Part shown: piece after piece, positions 1 to 7,631 of the stretch
How the letters are laid out: each line of letters starts with the position of its first letter
Numbering within the stretch: position 1 is the first letter of the stretch
Source: an uncultured Lachnospiraceae bacterium
GTDB lineage: Bacteria > Bacillota > Clostridia > Lachnospirales > Lachnospiraceae
NCBI GenBank assembly: GCA_910577105.1
Contig: CAJTMB010000033.1
Location: forward strand, 1 to 29,828
Reading direction: 5' to 3'
DNA: 29,828 nt
The notes under the pieces: model-generated
Database searches by the model: none
Told to the model about the DNA's origin: nothing
What the model saw: only the letters and a program-made list of their open reading frames with translations
Made by a program: the position numbers and the translations under genes

Positions 1-36
1 ACGGCCAAAACCATTAATTGCTACTCTTACTGCCAT
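1..36 (-). CDS. gap: Glyceraldehyde-3-phosphate dehydrogenase, N-terminal fragment (cut by window edge)
   Basis: Only the first 12 codons are inside the window. They read MAVRVAINGFGR, the hallmark N-terminus of phosphorylating GAPDH, whose GFGR stretch begins the NAD-binding Rossmann loop. The enzyme oxidises glyceraldehyde-3-phosphate to 1,3-bisphosphoglycerate in cytoplasmic glycolysis. The start is fixed by a perfect AGGAGG at 45-50 (reverse strand), eight bases upstream of the ATG. The rest of the gene lies outside, so completeness and cofactor preference cannot be judged. The gene diverges from the histidinol-phosphatase gene across a 215-bp AT-rich intergenic region. Confidence 0.85.
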   Translation of the reverse strand, partial: MAVRVAINGFGR

Positions 37-188
37 TTTAGTTTCCTCCTAAAATTTTATTATAATGATTAAGACAACCAAAAGGATTGTCAAAATTTTA
101 TCAGCAGAATCATTTTACCTAATTCCATTTGATAATTCAAGATGTAAATAAAAAATAATTGGCATTTATAGGCAAATTTAATATATTA

Positions 189-219
189 TTTACAATTTGT
201 CCTCTCCTTCTGATATAAT
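189..219 (+). promoter_or_regulatory. Candidate sigma-A promoter for the histidinol-phosphatase gene
   Basis: TTTACA (189-194) and a perfect TATAAT (214-219) are separated by 19 bases. A TG one base before the -10 makes it an extended -10 element, which tolerates the long spacer. Transcription would start near 226, giving a leader of about 25 nt that contains the AGAGGA Shine-Dalgarno at 239-244. No experimental support; called from consensus match only. Confidence 0.5.
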
Positions 220-251
220 AAGAAAAAAAACAGCAGAAAGAGGACTAAGTA

Positions 252-1070
252 ATGGCTATTACCGCTGATTTCCACGTACATTCTTCCTTTTCGGGGGATT
301 CCTCCGAGCCCATGGAAAACATCATACAGGCAGCAATCGCAAAAGGGCTTGACCACTTGTGCTTTACGGAGCATATGGACATGGACTTTCCCGTCTCGCA
401 AAATTCCCCTGAAGGCTTTTTTCTGGTAAACACGGACTCCTATCTTTATGATTTTGCAAAATACAAGGAACAATACAGGGACCAAATAAAGCTGTTGTAC
501 GGCATTGAACTGGGCATCCAGCCCCACTTAAAGCGGGAGCTTTCCCTTTATGCACGTGCTTATGAGTTTGATTTTATCATCGGTTCCACACACCTTGTAG
601 ACAGAATTGACCCTTATTACCCGTCCTTTTATGAGGGGCGCAGCGAAAAAGAGGCATACCGGGCCTATTTTCAGACTGTCCTTGACAACATCCGGGCCTT
701 TGACAATTTTGACGTCTGCGGCCATCTGGATTATGTGGTGCGCTACGGCCCCAATCAGGACAGGAATTATTCTTACGCAGAATACAGGGATTTATTCGAT
801 GAAATCTTAAAACTCCTGCTGAAAAAAGAAAAAGGCATTGAATTGAACACGGGAAGCCTGCTGAGAGGGACAAAAGATGTCAGTCCCTGTACGGAAGTAT
901 TGAAGAGATACCGGGAACTTGGCGGAGAAATCATAACCGTCGGTTCTGACGCCCACAGGGCCGGGGATGTTGCCGCCTGCTTTGACCGGGCCAGGGAAAT
1001 TCTGCTGGAATGCGGTTTCCGGTACTATTGTATTTTTGAAAACAGGATGCCGGAATACAAAAAACTGTAA
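252..1070 (+). CDS. hisJ: PHP-family histidinol-phosphatase (HisJ type)
   Basis: Predicted to hydrolyse L-histidinol phosphate to histidinol in histidine biosynthesis, using a PHP-fold metal centre in the cytoplasm. At 272 aa it has the size of the monofunctional HisJ/HisK phosphatases. Visible PHP motifs in order are: HVH (H8, H10), TEH (E40, H41), GIELG (E86), STH (H114), GHLD (H158) and GSDAH near residues 231-235. These supply the expected trinuclear metal ligands. The start has an AGAGGA Shine-Dalgarno eight bases upstream. The gene stands alone with its own promoter and terminator, and no other his gene is nearby. Because stand-alone PHP phosphatases are often loosely annotated, activity on another phosphoester is possible; family membership is secure, substrate less so. 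Confidence 0.85.
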   Translation: MAITADFHVHSSFSGDSSEPMENIIQAAIAKGLDHLCFTEHMDMDFPVSQNSPEGFFLVNTDSYLYDFAKYKEQYRDQIKLLYGIELGIQPHLKRELSLYARAYEFDFIIGSTHLVDRIDPYYPSFYEGRSEKEAYRAYFQTVLDNIRAFDNFDVCGHLDYVVRYGPNQDRNYSYAEYRDLFDEILKLLLKKEKGIELNTGSLLRGTKDVSPCTEVLKRYRELGGEIITVGSDAHRAGDVAACFDRAREILLECGFRYYCIFENRMPEYKKL

Positions 1071-1081
1071 CAATATGTAAC

Positions 1082-1132
1082 AAAATGCACCGGTAAGGAG
1101 TTTTCATACTCCTTACCGGTGCATTTTTCTTT
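1082..1132 (+). terminator. Strong intrinsic terminator after hisJ
   Basis: A near-perfect 17-bp stem (arm around 1085-1101, complementary arm 1108-1124, core CACCGGTAAGGAGT) with a six-base loop is followed by TTTTTCTTTT. It lies 11 bases after the hisJ stop. The reverse strand also has a short T run after the same stem, so it may insulate the convergent gene at 1159-1680 as well. Confidence 0.9.
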
Positions 1133-1158
1133 TGTGTCCCGGTACAAAGACTTAGCTT

Positions 1159-1680
1159 TTACCAGCTGCACATCACCACTATTTTTTCAGGAGTTGTCTG
1201 TGCGGGAATGCTTCTGGTTGTCCTCTCATACATAACAAGCAGATAATGTCCCCCGGGAGAACCGTAAAAAACCTGATTGTTTGCAGTTACCACAGGCACG
1301 CTCTCTGTGATATGAAGCTGCAGGGTATTGTCGTCATTTATCAGGCGGTGGTTAAAATATCCTGCCGTCACGTTGAAAGCGCTCACCGTGGATACCACCG
1401 CCACCGCTGTAAACTGCGGCGGATAAATCAAAATGGCGGGAAGGTCCGCATTATACACGAAATGCGCCTGCATTCCCTGATACAGGGTTACAAAATCGGC
1501 AATATACGTGGATGCATTTACAATAAAATTGGTGATGCCGCCTTCCCCATCCTCTATGGTTACAAACTGGCTGCACTCATCATTCCTTCCCCCGGTCATA
1601 GGCTGTATCTGTGTTATGGTGCCGGTCACCGTCCTGTATGTGGTTCTTCTGTAATTGTTCCAGTTGTTCTGAAAGTCCAT
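1159..1680 (-). CDS. Uncharacterised beta-rich protein, 173 aa
   Basis: I do not recognise a named family. The protein has no signal peptide or transmembrane segment and is dominated by alternating hydrophobic residues typical of beta strands. The first half (residues 15-95) reads like a small beta barrel (TVTGTITQI, then SQFVTIEDGEGG, then FIVNASTY, then a PP-containing strand). The second half (100-173) ends in a similar pattern (NNQVFY, LLVMYERTTRS, PEKIVVMC), so two related OB-like modules are possible. Two cysteines occur, one in NDECSQ and one in the C-terminal MCSW. It starts 43 bases after the mnmA stop on the same strand with an AAGG Shine-Dalgarno, so co-transcription with mnmA is likely. 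Function unknown; the clean reading frame and ribosome-binding site argue it is real. Confidence 0.75.
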   Translation of the reverse strand: MDFQNNWNNYRRTTYRTVTGTITQIQPMTGGRNDECSQFVTIEDGEGGITNFIVNASTYIADFVTLYQGMQAHFVYNADLPAILIYPPQFTAVAVVSTVSAFNVTAGYFNHRLINDDNTLQLHITESVPVVTANNQVFYGSPGGHYLLVMYERTTRSIPAQTTPEKIVVMCSW

Positions 1681-1723
1681 GAAAATCAGCCTTCTGTTTA
1701 TTTATGTTATCTTATGCCGCCGT

Positions 1724-2803
1724 TTAAGGAAGCGTTCCGCAGATGGTTCCGCCGCCAAGCACATAGCCATCCTCATAAAATACGGCAGCCTGCCCCGGCG
1801 CCGGTGCCCGTACCGCCTCGTCAAAAGTGCACTTCACCCTGCCGTCCGCCAGCTTCTCAAGCAGACATGCGCTGCCCATATGGGCATACCGTATCTTTAC
1901 CACCGCCCTCTTCGGTTCGGGCAAATCTTCCATCGCCATATAATTTATGTTGTCACACAGAACCTGACAGGTATAAAGGTCTTCGTTTTCCCCAATCAGC
2001 ACTTCATTGCTTTCTTTCCTGATTCCGGCCACAAATACGGGATGTCCCATGGAAAGTCCCAGGCCCTTGCGCTGCCCTATGGTATAGTGGATAATCCCCT
2101 TATGCCTGCCGAGCACACGGCCGTCCATGCCGACAAAGTTACCTTCTCCTGCCAGTCTCCCGGGCGCTTCCCTTTCCAGAAAGGCAGCATAATCGCCATC
2201 CGGAATAAAACAAATGTCCTGGCTGTCCGGTTTTGCCGCCACAGGCAGTCCCAAATTCACCGCAATCCCACGTATTTCCTCTTTTGTGTAGTCCCCATTC
2301 GGCATCAGGGTATGGGAAAGCTGCTTTTGCGTCAATCCATACAGGGCATATGTCTGGTCCTTTTTTGCCGTAACAGAATTTTTTGCCGCATATCTGCCGT
2401 TCGCAAGCTTTTCAATCCTTGCATAATGCCCGGTTGCTATGTAATCAGCCCCCAATTTTGCGGCCTTTTGCAGCAACGCCTCCCATTTTACGAAACGATT
2501 GCATGCATTGCAGGGATTGGGCGTCCTGCCCCGCAGATATTCCTCCACAAAGTAATCCACCACGCAGCTTTTAAATTCCTCCCTGAAGTCTGCCACATAA
2601 AATGGAATACCCAGCATTTGGGCCACATGTTCTGCATCCTCCACAGCACTCATTTTGCAGGCGCCGTTCTCTCCTGCTGCGTCTTCCCCATGCCACATCC
2701 TCATATTTACCCCGATGACCTCATACCCCTGTTCCTTTAACAAATATGCAGCAACCGAGGAATCCACTCCCCCCGACATACCCACCACTACTTTCCTGTC
2801 CAT
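1724..2803 (-). CDS. mnmA: tRNA-specific 2-thiouridylase MnmA
   Basis: Adds sulphur to C2 of wobble uridine 34 in tRNA-Lys, -Glu and -Gln, after ATP-dependent adenylation, with sulphur delivered by a cysteine desulphurase relay. The 359-aa length is typical. The N-terminal PP-loop SGGVDSS is at residues 10-16. The proposed nucleophile is C101 in the NPCNAC segment, and the second catalytic cysteine is C198 in DSQDICFI, both at the spacing known for MnmA. GHYARI (125-130) is another family signature. The start is supported by AGGAGAGGG directly upstream. The 1159-1680 gene follows on the same strand, and the flippase gene diverges on the other side. No mnmE/mnmG or cysteine desulphurase gene is visible in the window. 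Confidence 0.96.
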   Translation of the reverse strand: MDRKVVVGMSGGVDSSVAAYLLKEQGYEVIGVNMRMWHGEDAAGENGACKMSAVEDAEHVAQMLGIPFYVADFREEFKSCVVDYFVEEYLRGRTPNPCNACNRFVKWEALLQKAAKLGADYIATGHYARIEKLANGRYAAKNSVTAKKDQTYALYGLTQKQLSHTLMPNGDYTKEEIRGIAVNLGLPVAAKPDSQDICFIPDGDYAAFLEREAPGRLAGEGNFVGMDGRVLGRHKGIIHYTIGQRKGLGLSMGHPVFVAGIRKESNEVLIGENEDLYTCQVLCDNINYMAMEDLPEPKRAVVKIRYAHMGSACLLEKLADGRVKCTFDEAVRAPAPGQAAVFYEDGYVLGGGTICGTLP

Positions 2804-2909
2804 TCCCTCTCCTTTCCTTTATTGCAAAACTTCTCCGTTCTGTCAACCAACGGTATGGAATATATTAGTCCCAAGGAACTTATGCGCTTTGCGCTGGAAA
2901 GCAGCCTCC

Positions 2910-4253
2910 ATGAAACGTACCCACCCTTTTATCGCCGGAACCATCATCCTTACTTTGACCGGGCTTATAAGCCGCATCATCGGCTTTTTTTACCGTATCT
3001 ATCTGTCACGCCTGTTCGGGGAAGAAGGCATGGGCGTATACCAGCTTATCAGCCCCGTGCTTGCACTAAGTTTTTCCATAACGGCTGCCGGCCTTCAGAC
3101 TGCCATTTCCAAATATGTGGCAAGTGAAGCCTCTTCCAAAAATTACAGGGGCTCCTTCCGTGTGCTTTCTACCGGCCTTGCCATTTCCCTGCCGCTTTCC
3201 TTTCTCTGCATGGGCGTCACCATAAGATTTTCCGAACTGATTGCGGCCCGTTTCCTGTTTGAGCCGCGCACAGCATCCATGTTGCGCATCATTGCCCTGT
3301 CCATTCCGCTTGGCGCTGTCCATTCCTGTATCAACGGTTATTTTTACGGAATAAAAAAAACCGGCGTGCCTGCCGCCACACAATTAATCGAGCAGTTTTG
3401 CCGGGTATCCTGTGTGTTTATTGCCAACTATTTTGCAAGGGCAAGGCAGACTTCACCCACCATAAATGTAGCCGTCATCGGTCTGGTAGTCGGGGAATTC
3501 TGTGCCATGCTCGTTTCCATTGCTGCTGCCTATTTACGGTTTTACCAGCTTTCCTCCCGCGACAGTTTACAGATAAAAAAACACAGGGCGATTCATCCGT
3601 CCCCCTCATACTTTAGGGCAGCCGGGGAGCTGCTTGCACTTTCCGTTCCTTTGTCACTGACCCGCATTGTGATTAACCTGCTGCAGAGTGTGGAAGCTGT
3701 TTACATACCCACCCAGCTGCAGGTTTACGGCTACGATACCGCAACCGCCCTAAGCGTATACGGCGTCCTTACCGGTATGGCAATGCCGCTTATCTTCTTT
3801 CCCAATGCCCTCACCAGTTCCATGTCCCTTCTGCTGCTTCCCATTGTCTCGGAAGCGGATGCCGCCGGAAACAAATCCGCCATAAAGGGAACCGTGAACA
3901 AAACCGTATACTCCTGCCTTCTTCTGGGCGGACTATGCACCCTTGGGTTTTTATTCCTTGGCAAGCCCATCGGCATTCTTTTGTTTGGCAGCGAGCTGGC
4001 CGGCAGTTATCTCTGTGCCCTAAGTTTTATTTGCCCTTTTTTGTATTTGTGCACCACCCTGTCCAGCATCCTCCATGGCCTGGGAAAAGCAGGGAGCGTG
4101 TTCTTTATCAACGTCAGTTCCCTGCTTATCCGGTTGGTTTTCGTCTTTGTCCTTCTGCCAAAGTTCGGCATCAACAGTTACATAGCAGGCATGCTGCTTG
4201 CACAGATTTATTCGGCAGGATGTTTTGTGTACCTGCTAAACCGCATCCGATAA
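2910..4253 (+). CDS. SpoVB-family polysaccharide/lipid flippase (MOP superfamily)
   Basis: A polytopic membrane protein with about 12 hydrophobic helices. The N-terminal LTGLISRIIGFFYRIYLSR followed by GEEGMGVYQL is characteristic of SpoVB and related MurJ/Wzx-like exporters, which flip lipid-linked saccharides across the cytoplasmic membrane; SpoVB acts in spore cortex formation. At 447 aa from this ATG it is shorter than SpoVB of Bacillus (about 520 aa), so it may be a paralogue with another lipid-linked substrate. The frame stays open upstream to 2655, but that stretch lies antisense to mnmA and lacks membrane-protein character, so I reject it. A TTG at 2889 with AGGAA upstream is an alternative start. 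The gene converges on the MCP gene with only 22 bases between the stops and no clear terminator. Confidence 0.85.
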   Translation: MKRTHPFIAGTIILTLTGLISRIIGFFYRIYLSRLFGEEGMGVYQLISPVLALSFSITAAGLQTAISKYVASEASSKNYRGSFRVLSTGLAISLPLSFLCMGVTIRFSELIAARFLFEPRTASMLRIIALSIPLGAVHSCINGYFYGIKKTGVPAATQLIEQFCRVSCVFIANYFARARQTSPTINVAVIGLVVGEFCAMLVSIAAAYLRFYQLSSRDSLQIKKHRAIHPSPSYFRAAGELLALSVPLSLTRIVINLLQSVEAVYIPTQLQVYGYDTATALSVYGVLTGMAMPLIFFPNALTSSMSLLLLPIVSEADAAGNKSAIKGTVNKTVYSCLLLGGLCTLGFLFLGKPIGILLFGSELAGSYLCALSFICPFLYLCTTLSSILHGLGKAGSVFFINVSSLLIRLVFVFVLLPKFGINSYIAGMLLAQIYSAGCFVYLLNRIR

Positions 4254-4275
4254 TAAAAAGCCCTGCCTCCGCATT

Positions 4276-5220
4276 TTATTGATTTGGATTGGCATCCTTG
4301 ATGACAGGGGTAATCTGGGAGAGCATATTGTCAATGTCCTCAAACATGGCGCTCTTCGTCGTGCCGAGGTTATTGGCATGCTCAATATGCTTGATTACCT
4401 GCTGATATTGAACCTTAATCCCGTCAAAATACTGGCAGATTACCTGCAGCCTTCTTTCGGAATCCTCTATGACGCCGGAAATCTCCGACTGAACGGAAGA
4501 TGCCCCTTCCGCCGCCTGCGTAATCTGTCCGAAAGATTCGGAAGTATTGTTTACAATTTCAAATCCCTGTCCCAATGCCTGCTGGGATGCGATGATACTC
4601 TCATTAAGCCTGACAGTGCCGTCCTCCACATTCCGCACGCCCACATCCACGTCATCCGTCAGTTCCTTGATTTCTTTTGCCAAATCCCGGACCTTATCCG
4701 CCACAACGGAAAACCCTTTTCCCTGCTCGCCCGCCCTTGCCGCCTCAATGGAAGCATTCAGTGCAAGTATATTTGTTTCATCCGCAATGGAAACAATTTT
4801 CCCCATACATCTCTGTATATCTTTTATGGCAAGTTTAAGCTGCTCATAAGTACTTTCCATAGTACTGTAAGACTCCTGTACTTTCATGGAAGTAATCTTT
4901 AAATCCTCTATCAAGTCCTGTGCACCGGATACTGTCTTGGCAATATCTTCTTTCACATTGGTAAACTGTCCCGCTGCCTGGTTAACACTTGAAAAGGACT
5001 GTCCGAAGTCCTGCAGCTGCGCCTGAAACTGGTCTGCTTCACTGAGCACGCCGGCAAAAGAACTGCCAATCAGGCTGAGTTCAGACAAGGATTCCACTTC
5101 TTTTTTTGCCAGTTCTTTCTGGTAATCCTTCAGGCTGCCCGCCACATAAAGGACTGGATAAAGACTTTTTTCATTATGCCACCCCTGTCCCGGTTTCTTC
5201 CGGCCTTTATATAAAAACAT
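4276..5220 (-). CDS. Soluble methyl-accepting chemotaxis signalling protein
   Basis: About 314 aa with no transmembrane helix, so it should be a cytoplasmic chemoreceptor-type signal transducer that controls CheA kinase. The conserved hairpin tip is plain: SIADETNILALNASIEAARA followed by GEQGKGFSVVADKVRDLA (about residues 144-182). Long heptad-like helices flank it (about 60-140 and 185-290). No recognisable sensory domain precedes the signalling part, only a basic N-terminus of about 30 residues. It follows the FIST gene with virtually no gap, which suggests the FIST protein supplies the sensing. An ATG at 5229 directly abuts the AGGAGG (5230-5235), too close to be used, whereas ATG 5220 has a nine-base spacing and is chosen here. 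Confidence 0.9.
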   Translation of the reverse strand: MFLYKGRKKPGQGWHNEKSLYPVLYVAGSLKDYQKELAKKEVESLSELSLIGSSFAGVLSEADQFQAQLQDFGQSFSSVNQAAGQFTNVKEDIAKTVSGAQDLIEDLKITSMKVQESYSTMESTYEQLKLAIKDIQRCMGKIVSIADETNILALNASIEAARAGEQGKGFSVVADKVRDLAKEIKELTDDVDVGVRNVEDGTVRLNESIIASQQALGQGFEIVNNTSESFGQITQAAEGASSVQSEISGVIEDSERRLQVICQYFDGIKVQYQQVIKHIEHANNLGTTKSAMFEDIDNMLSQITPVIKDANPNQ

Positions 5221-5235
5221 AATTTGCATCCTCCT

Positions 5236-6291
5236 TTATTCAAACACAACGCAGGTCATGGACTGATTGACAAAACGGTTATTGTAATGTTCCCCGTATC
5301 CAACCAATCCGGCATGACAACCGAGCGCCGACATATCCTTTAAATACGTCTGCATATAATTCTTCTCACAGAACAGCTTATACCTGAACAGGCAGTTTAC
5401 CGAAAAAACGGCCGAACGCTTCGGAAAATCCCGGCAGATATTTTTTATAGTCTGCTGCACTGTAGCCTGGTAATCTCCCAGTTCCAGCAAAATCAGGACA
5501 TCCGAATCATTCACCTGCCTGAAACAGGCCAGTGAATTTCCGTTTATCTCTTTAATGGAAATAATACAGGTATCATCCCCGTTTATCTTTCCGAAAGGAT
5601 TTTGGAAAGTCTGTGTCAGGATTCCCTCATCCGTCACATGGAGAATATCTTTATACACCTGTTTTGCCGGTTTCCCGTTCAAAGAACCGATTATGTAATT
5701 TGCCCGGTCAGTGTTTGAAGCAATGAAACGGTAATCCCCCATCTGGTGATATATGTTTTCCTTATAAGTCTTAACCCTTCCTTTCAGATTCCTGACTAAG
5801 GCATATGCCACAGCGTCCTGATATACCCTGCCGTTTGCGGAAACCTTTCCGCCATCCCCGGTGCCGCCCACCAGCTGAATGCCCCTGCCCTTTAGGACAG
5901 AATTGATGGTTGTCAGCACACAGGCATCATTACCGCTGCAAAAATCAATACATACCGTATCGTTCCTTGACGCTCCAATCGCGGCAATGTCTGTCTCGAC
6001 CCGGTTTATATACTTAACCGGCATGGTGGTTACCTGCTCCAGCACGTTTGCCGTGGCGCTGACACCGTCCGAAAATGCAATAATGCCGACTCCGTTCTCC
6101 ACCACTTTCGTATCATAACTCATCCCGATGCATCCAATGCTTGGAACCTTCGGATATAACGCCTCCAAAGCTTTTACATGCGATTCAAACTGGGCATTGT
6201 TTGACAACAACATAATGAACTGAGGGCTTTGCAACCCCCTTACCGCTGCCGTCAAATCCCCGGTTTGGCTCATTCCAAAAAATTGCTTCAT
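5236..6291 (-). CDS. FIST-domain sensory protein
   Basis: 351 aa, predicted cytoplasmic. The sequence has the FIST N-terminal pattern: a 'SIGCIGMSYDTKV' segment near residue 50-65 and 'GRGIQLVGGTGDGGK' near 135-150. A FIST-C-like half with 'MGDYRFIASNTD' and a late 'LLELGDYQATVQQ', 'SAVFSVNCLFRY' and a C-terminal 'HAGLVGYGEHYNNRF' motif follows. FIST domains are proposed small-ligand sensors that are often fused to, or encoded beside, chemotaxis or histidine-kinase outputs. The stop codon lies in the Shine-Dalgarno region of the downstream MCP gene, so the two are almost certainly translated from one mRNA. The ligand cannot be told from sequence. Confidence 0.88.
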   Translation of the reverse strand: MKQFFGMSQTGDLTAAVRGLQSPQFIMLLSNNAQFESHVKALEALYPKVPSIGCIGMSYDTKVVENGVGIIAFSDGVSATANVLEQVTTMPVKYINRVETDIAAIGASRNDTVCIDFCSGNDACVLTTINSVLKGRGIQLVGGTGDGGKVSANGRVYQDAVAYALVRNLKGRVKTYKENIYHQMGDYRFIASNTDRANYIIGSLNGKPAKQVYKDILHVTDEGILTQTFQNPFGKINGDDTCIISIKEINGNSLACFRQVNDSDVLILLELGDYQATVQQTIKNICRDFPKRSAVFSVNCLFRYKLFCEKNYMQTYLKDMSALGCHAGLVGYGEHYNNRFVNQSMTCVVFE

Positions 6292-6349
6292 ACAGCTGCC
6301 TTCCTTTCTCCTGTCTGCAAATCTTCAGATATCATAATTAATCCCTATA

Positions 6350-6379
6350 ATTATACTTTATGTCAAAGCAGGGCGTCAA
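6350..6379 (-). promoter_or_regulatory. Candidate sigma-A promoter for the FIST-MCP operon
   Basis: On the reverse strand TTGACG (6379-6374) and a perfect TATAAT (6355-6350) are 18 bases apart. The start would be near 6343, about 50 nt before the FIST ATG, whose leader contains AGGAGAAAGGAAGG. I saw no sigma-D type (TAAA-N15-GCCGATAA) motility promoter here, so the unit does not look tied to a flagellar regulon. Confidence 0.55.
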
Positions 6380-6442
6380 TATTCATTTTCTGTGTACCCG
6401 CAGTTTACATGCCGCCGGCATGAGACTGTGATAAATTAATTC

Positions 6443-6471
6443 TTGCGCGTGGCGGCAAATTATTATATAAT
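6443..6471 (+). promoter_or_regulatory. Candidate sigma-A promoter for aroF
   Basis: TTGCGC (6443-6448) and a perfect TATAAT (6466-6471) with the ideal 17-base spacer. The start would fall near 6478, leaving a leader of about 28 nt. That is too short for a T-box or a peptide-based attenuator, so any aromatic amino-acid control is probably allosteric or by a repressor. Confidence 0.6.
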
Positions 6472-6505
6472 GTCAAGAAGTTTTAACTATGAAAAGAGGT
6501 GCATT

Positions 6506-7534
6506 ATGAGCTATGAATTTATAAAGAAGCTGCCCACACCGGATGAAATCCGTGAGCAGTTCCCCCTTCCGGAAAATCTCGCAAAATTAAAGGAAGAACG
6601 GGATGCGGAAATCAAGGATGTTTTTGCCGGAAAAAGCAATAAGTTTATTGTGGTTATCGGTCCCTGTTCCGCTGACAATGAAGATTCCGTATGTGATTAT
6701 GTAAGCAGGCTTTCCAAAGTCAATGAAAAGGTAAAGGACAAGCTGATTCTGATTCCCCGCATTTACACCAACAAACCCCGGACCACCGGCGAAGGCTACA
6801 AAGGCATTGTCTCCCAGCCCGACCCGGAAAAAAAGCCCGACTTTCTCGCGGGCTTGATAGCCATGAGAAAGATGCAGATTCATGCCATTGAAGTCAGCGG
6901 CCTTACCGCAGCGGATGAAATGCTCTATCCCGAAAACTGGCGGTATGTGTCAGACATACTTTCCTATGTGGCAATCGGCGCCCGCTCTGTGGAAGACCAG
7001 CAGCATCGTCTTGCCTGTAGTGGATTCGACGTGCCTGCCGGGATGAAAAATCCTACCAGCGGGGATTTTTCCGTTATGCTTAACTCCGTTTATGCGGCGC
7101 AGCATCCCCATTCCTTTATTTACCGCGGCTGGGAGGTCAATACCACAGGCAACGAATACGCGCACACCGTGCTTCGCGGCGCAACCAACAAATATGGACG
7201 CAACCTGCCCAACTACCATTATGAGGACTTAAACACCCTCCTCACCCTTTACAATGAGCGCGATTTAAAAAATCCCGCCTGCATCATCGATGCCAACCAC
7301 AGCAACTCCAACAAGCAGTATGAACAGCAGGTCCGCATTGTAAAAGAGGTTATGCACAGCAGGAAATTGAGCGCCGACATCCATGACCTGGTAAAAGGCG
7401 TCATGATTGAAAGCTATATTGAAGAAGGCTGTCAGAAAGTGGGCGGAGGCGTATATGGCAAATCCATTACGGACCCTTGCCTTGGATGGGAAGCTTCCGA
7501 AAAACTAATCTATGATATAGCAGATTATGAATAA
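6506..7534 (+). CDS. aroF: 3-deoxy-7-phosphoheptulonate synthase (DAHP synthase, class I)
   Basis: Condenses phosphoenolpyruvate and erythrose-4-phosphate to DAHP, the first committed step of the shikimate pathway. The 342-aa length matches the AroF/G/H type (I-alpha) enzymes. Active-site motifs seen: GPCSA with metal ligand C54, PRTTGEGYKG (91-100, substrate phosphate binding), GARSVEDQQHR (158-168), DANHSNS with H265, GVMIES with E302, and SITDPC with D323; together these give the four metal ligands. The start at 6506 has AAGAGG six bases upstream; an in-frame ATG at 6443 lies inside the promoter and is rejected. The gene stands alone between its own promoter and a bidirectional terminator. 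Which aromatic amino acid inhibits it cannot be told from sequence. Confidence 0.94.
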   Translation: MSYEFIKKLPTPDEIREQFPLPENLAKLKEERDAEIKDVFAGKSNKFIVVIGPCSADNEDSVCDYVSRLSKVNEKVKDKLILIPRIYTNKPRTTGEGYKGIVSQPDPEKKPDFLAGLIAMRKMQIHAIEVSGLTAADEMLYPENWRYVSDILSYVAIGARSVEDQQHRLACSGFDVPAGMKNPTSGDFSVMLNSVYAAQHPHSFIYRGWEVNTTGNEYAHTVLRGATNKYGRNLPNYHYEDLNTLLTLYNERDLKNPACIIDANHSNSNKQYEQQVRIVKEVMHSRKLSADIHDLVKGVMIESYIEEGCQKVGGGVYGKSITDPCLGWEASEKLIYDIADYE

Positions 7535-7553
7535 ATTTTGTATTTTTTACGCA

Positions 7554-7592
7554 AAAAAGGTGTAACCGCGTTTTAAGGGTTACACCTTTTTC
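7554..7592. terminator. Bidirectional intrinsic terminator between aroF and xerD
   Basis: The stem AAAAAGGTGTAACC (7554-7567) pairs with GGTTACACCTTTTT (7578-7591) around a ten-base loop. A U-run follows on the plus strand, and the A-run in front gives a T-run on the minus strand, so both converging genes can be terminated here. Confidence 0.85.
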
Positions 7593-7631
7593 ATATGTAT
7601 GATTATTTATCTCTTCATAAAATCCGAAAAA

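Noticed and set aside
59..93. TTGACA (93-88) with TATAAT (64-59) as the gap promoter on the reverse strand
   Set aside because: The spacer is 23 bases, outside the working range; either hexamer could belong to a different pairing, so no promoter is called.
1246..2740. Two long open frames on the plus strand opposite the 1159-1680 gene and mnmA
   Set aside because: They are antisense to well-supported genes, have Cys/His/Arg/Pro-rich composition typical of reversed coding DNA, and lack ribosome-binding sites.
2818..2846. TTGACA-N17-AATAAA on the reverse strand in front of mnmA as its promoter
   Set aside because: The -35 is perfect, but the predicted start would fall in or next to the Shine-Dalgarno and the -10 is poor, so I do not list it.
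2655..2909. N-terminal extension of the flippase frame by 85 codons
   Set aside because: It runs antisense through the 5' part of mnmA, is Pro/Ser/Thr-rich and would place a non-hydrophobic leader before a membrane protein whose family starts at the ATG at 2910.
4254..4275. Possible terminator between the converging flippase and MCP genes (AATAAAA...TTTTATT)
   Set aside because: Only a seven-base A/T stem with a 14-base loop; too weak to call.
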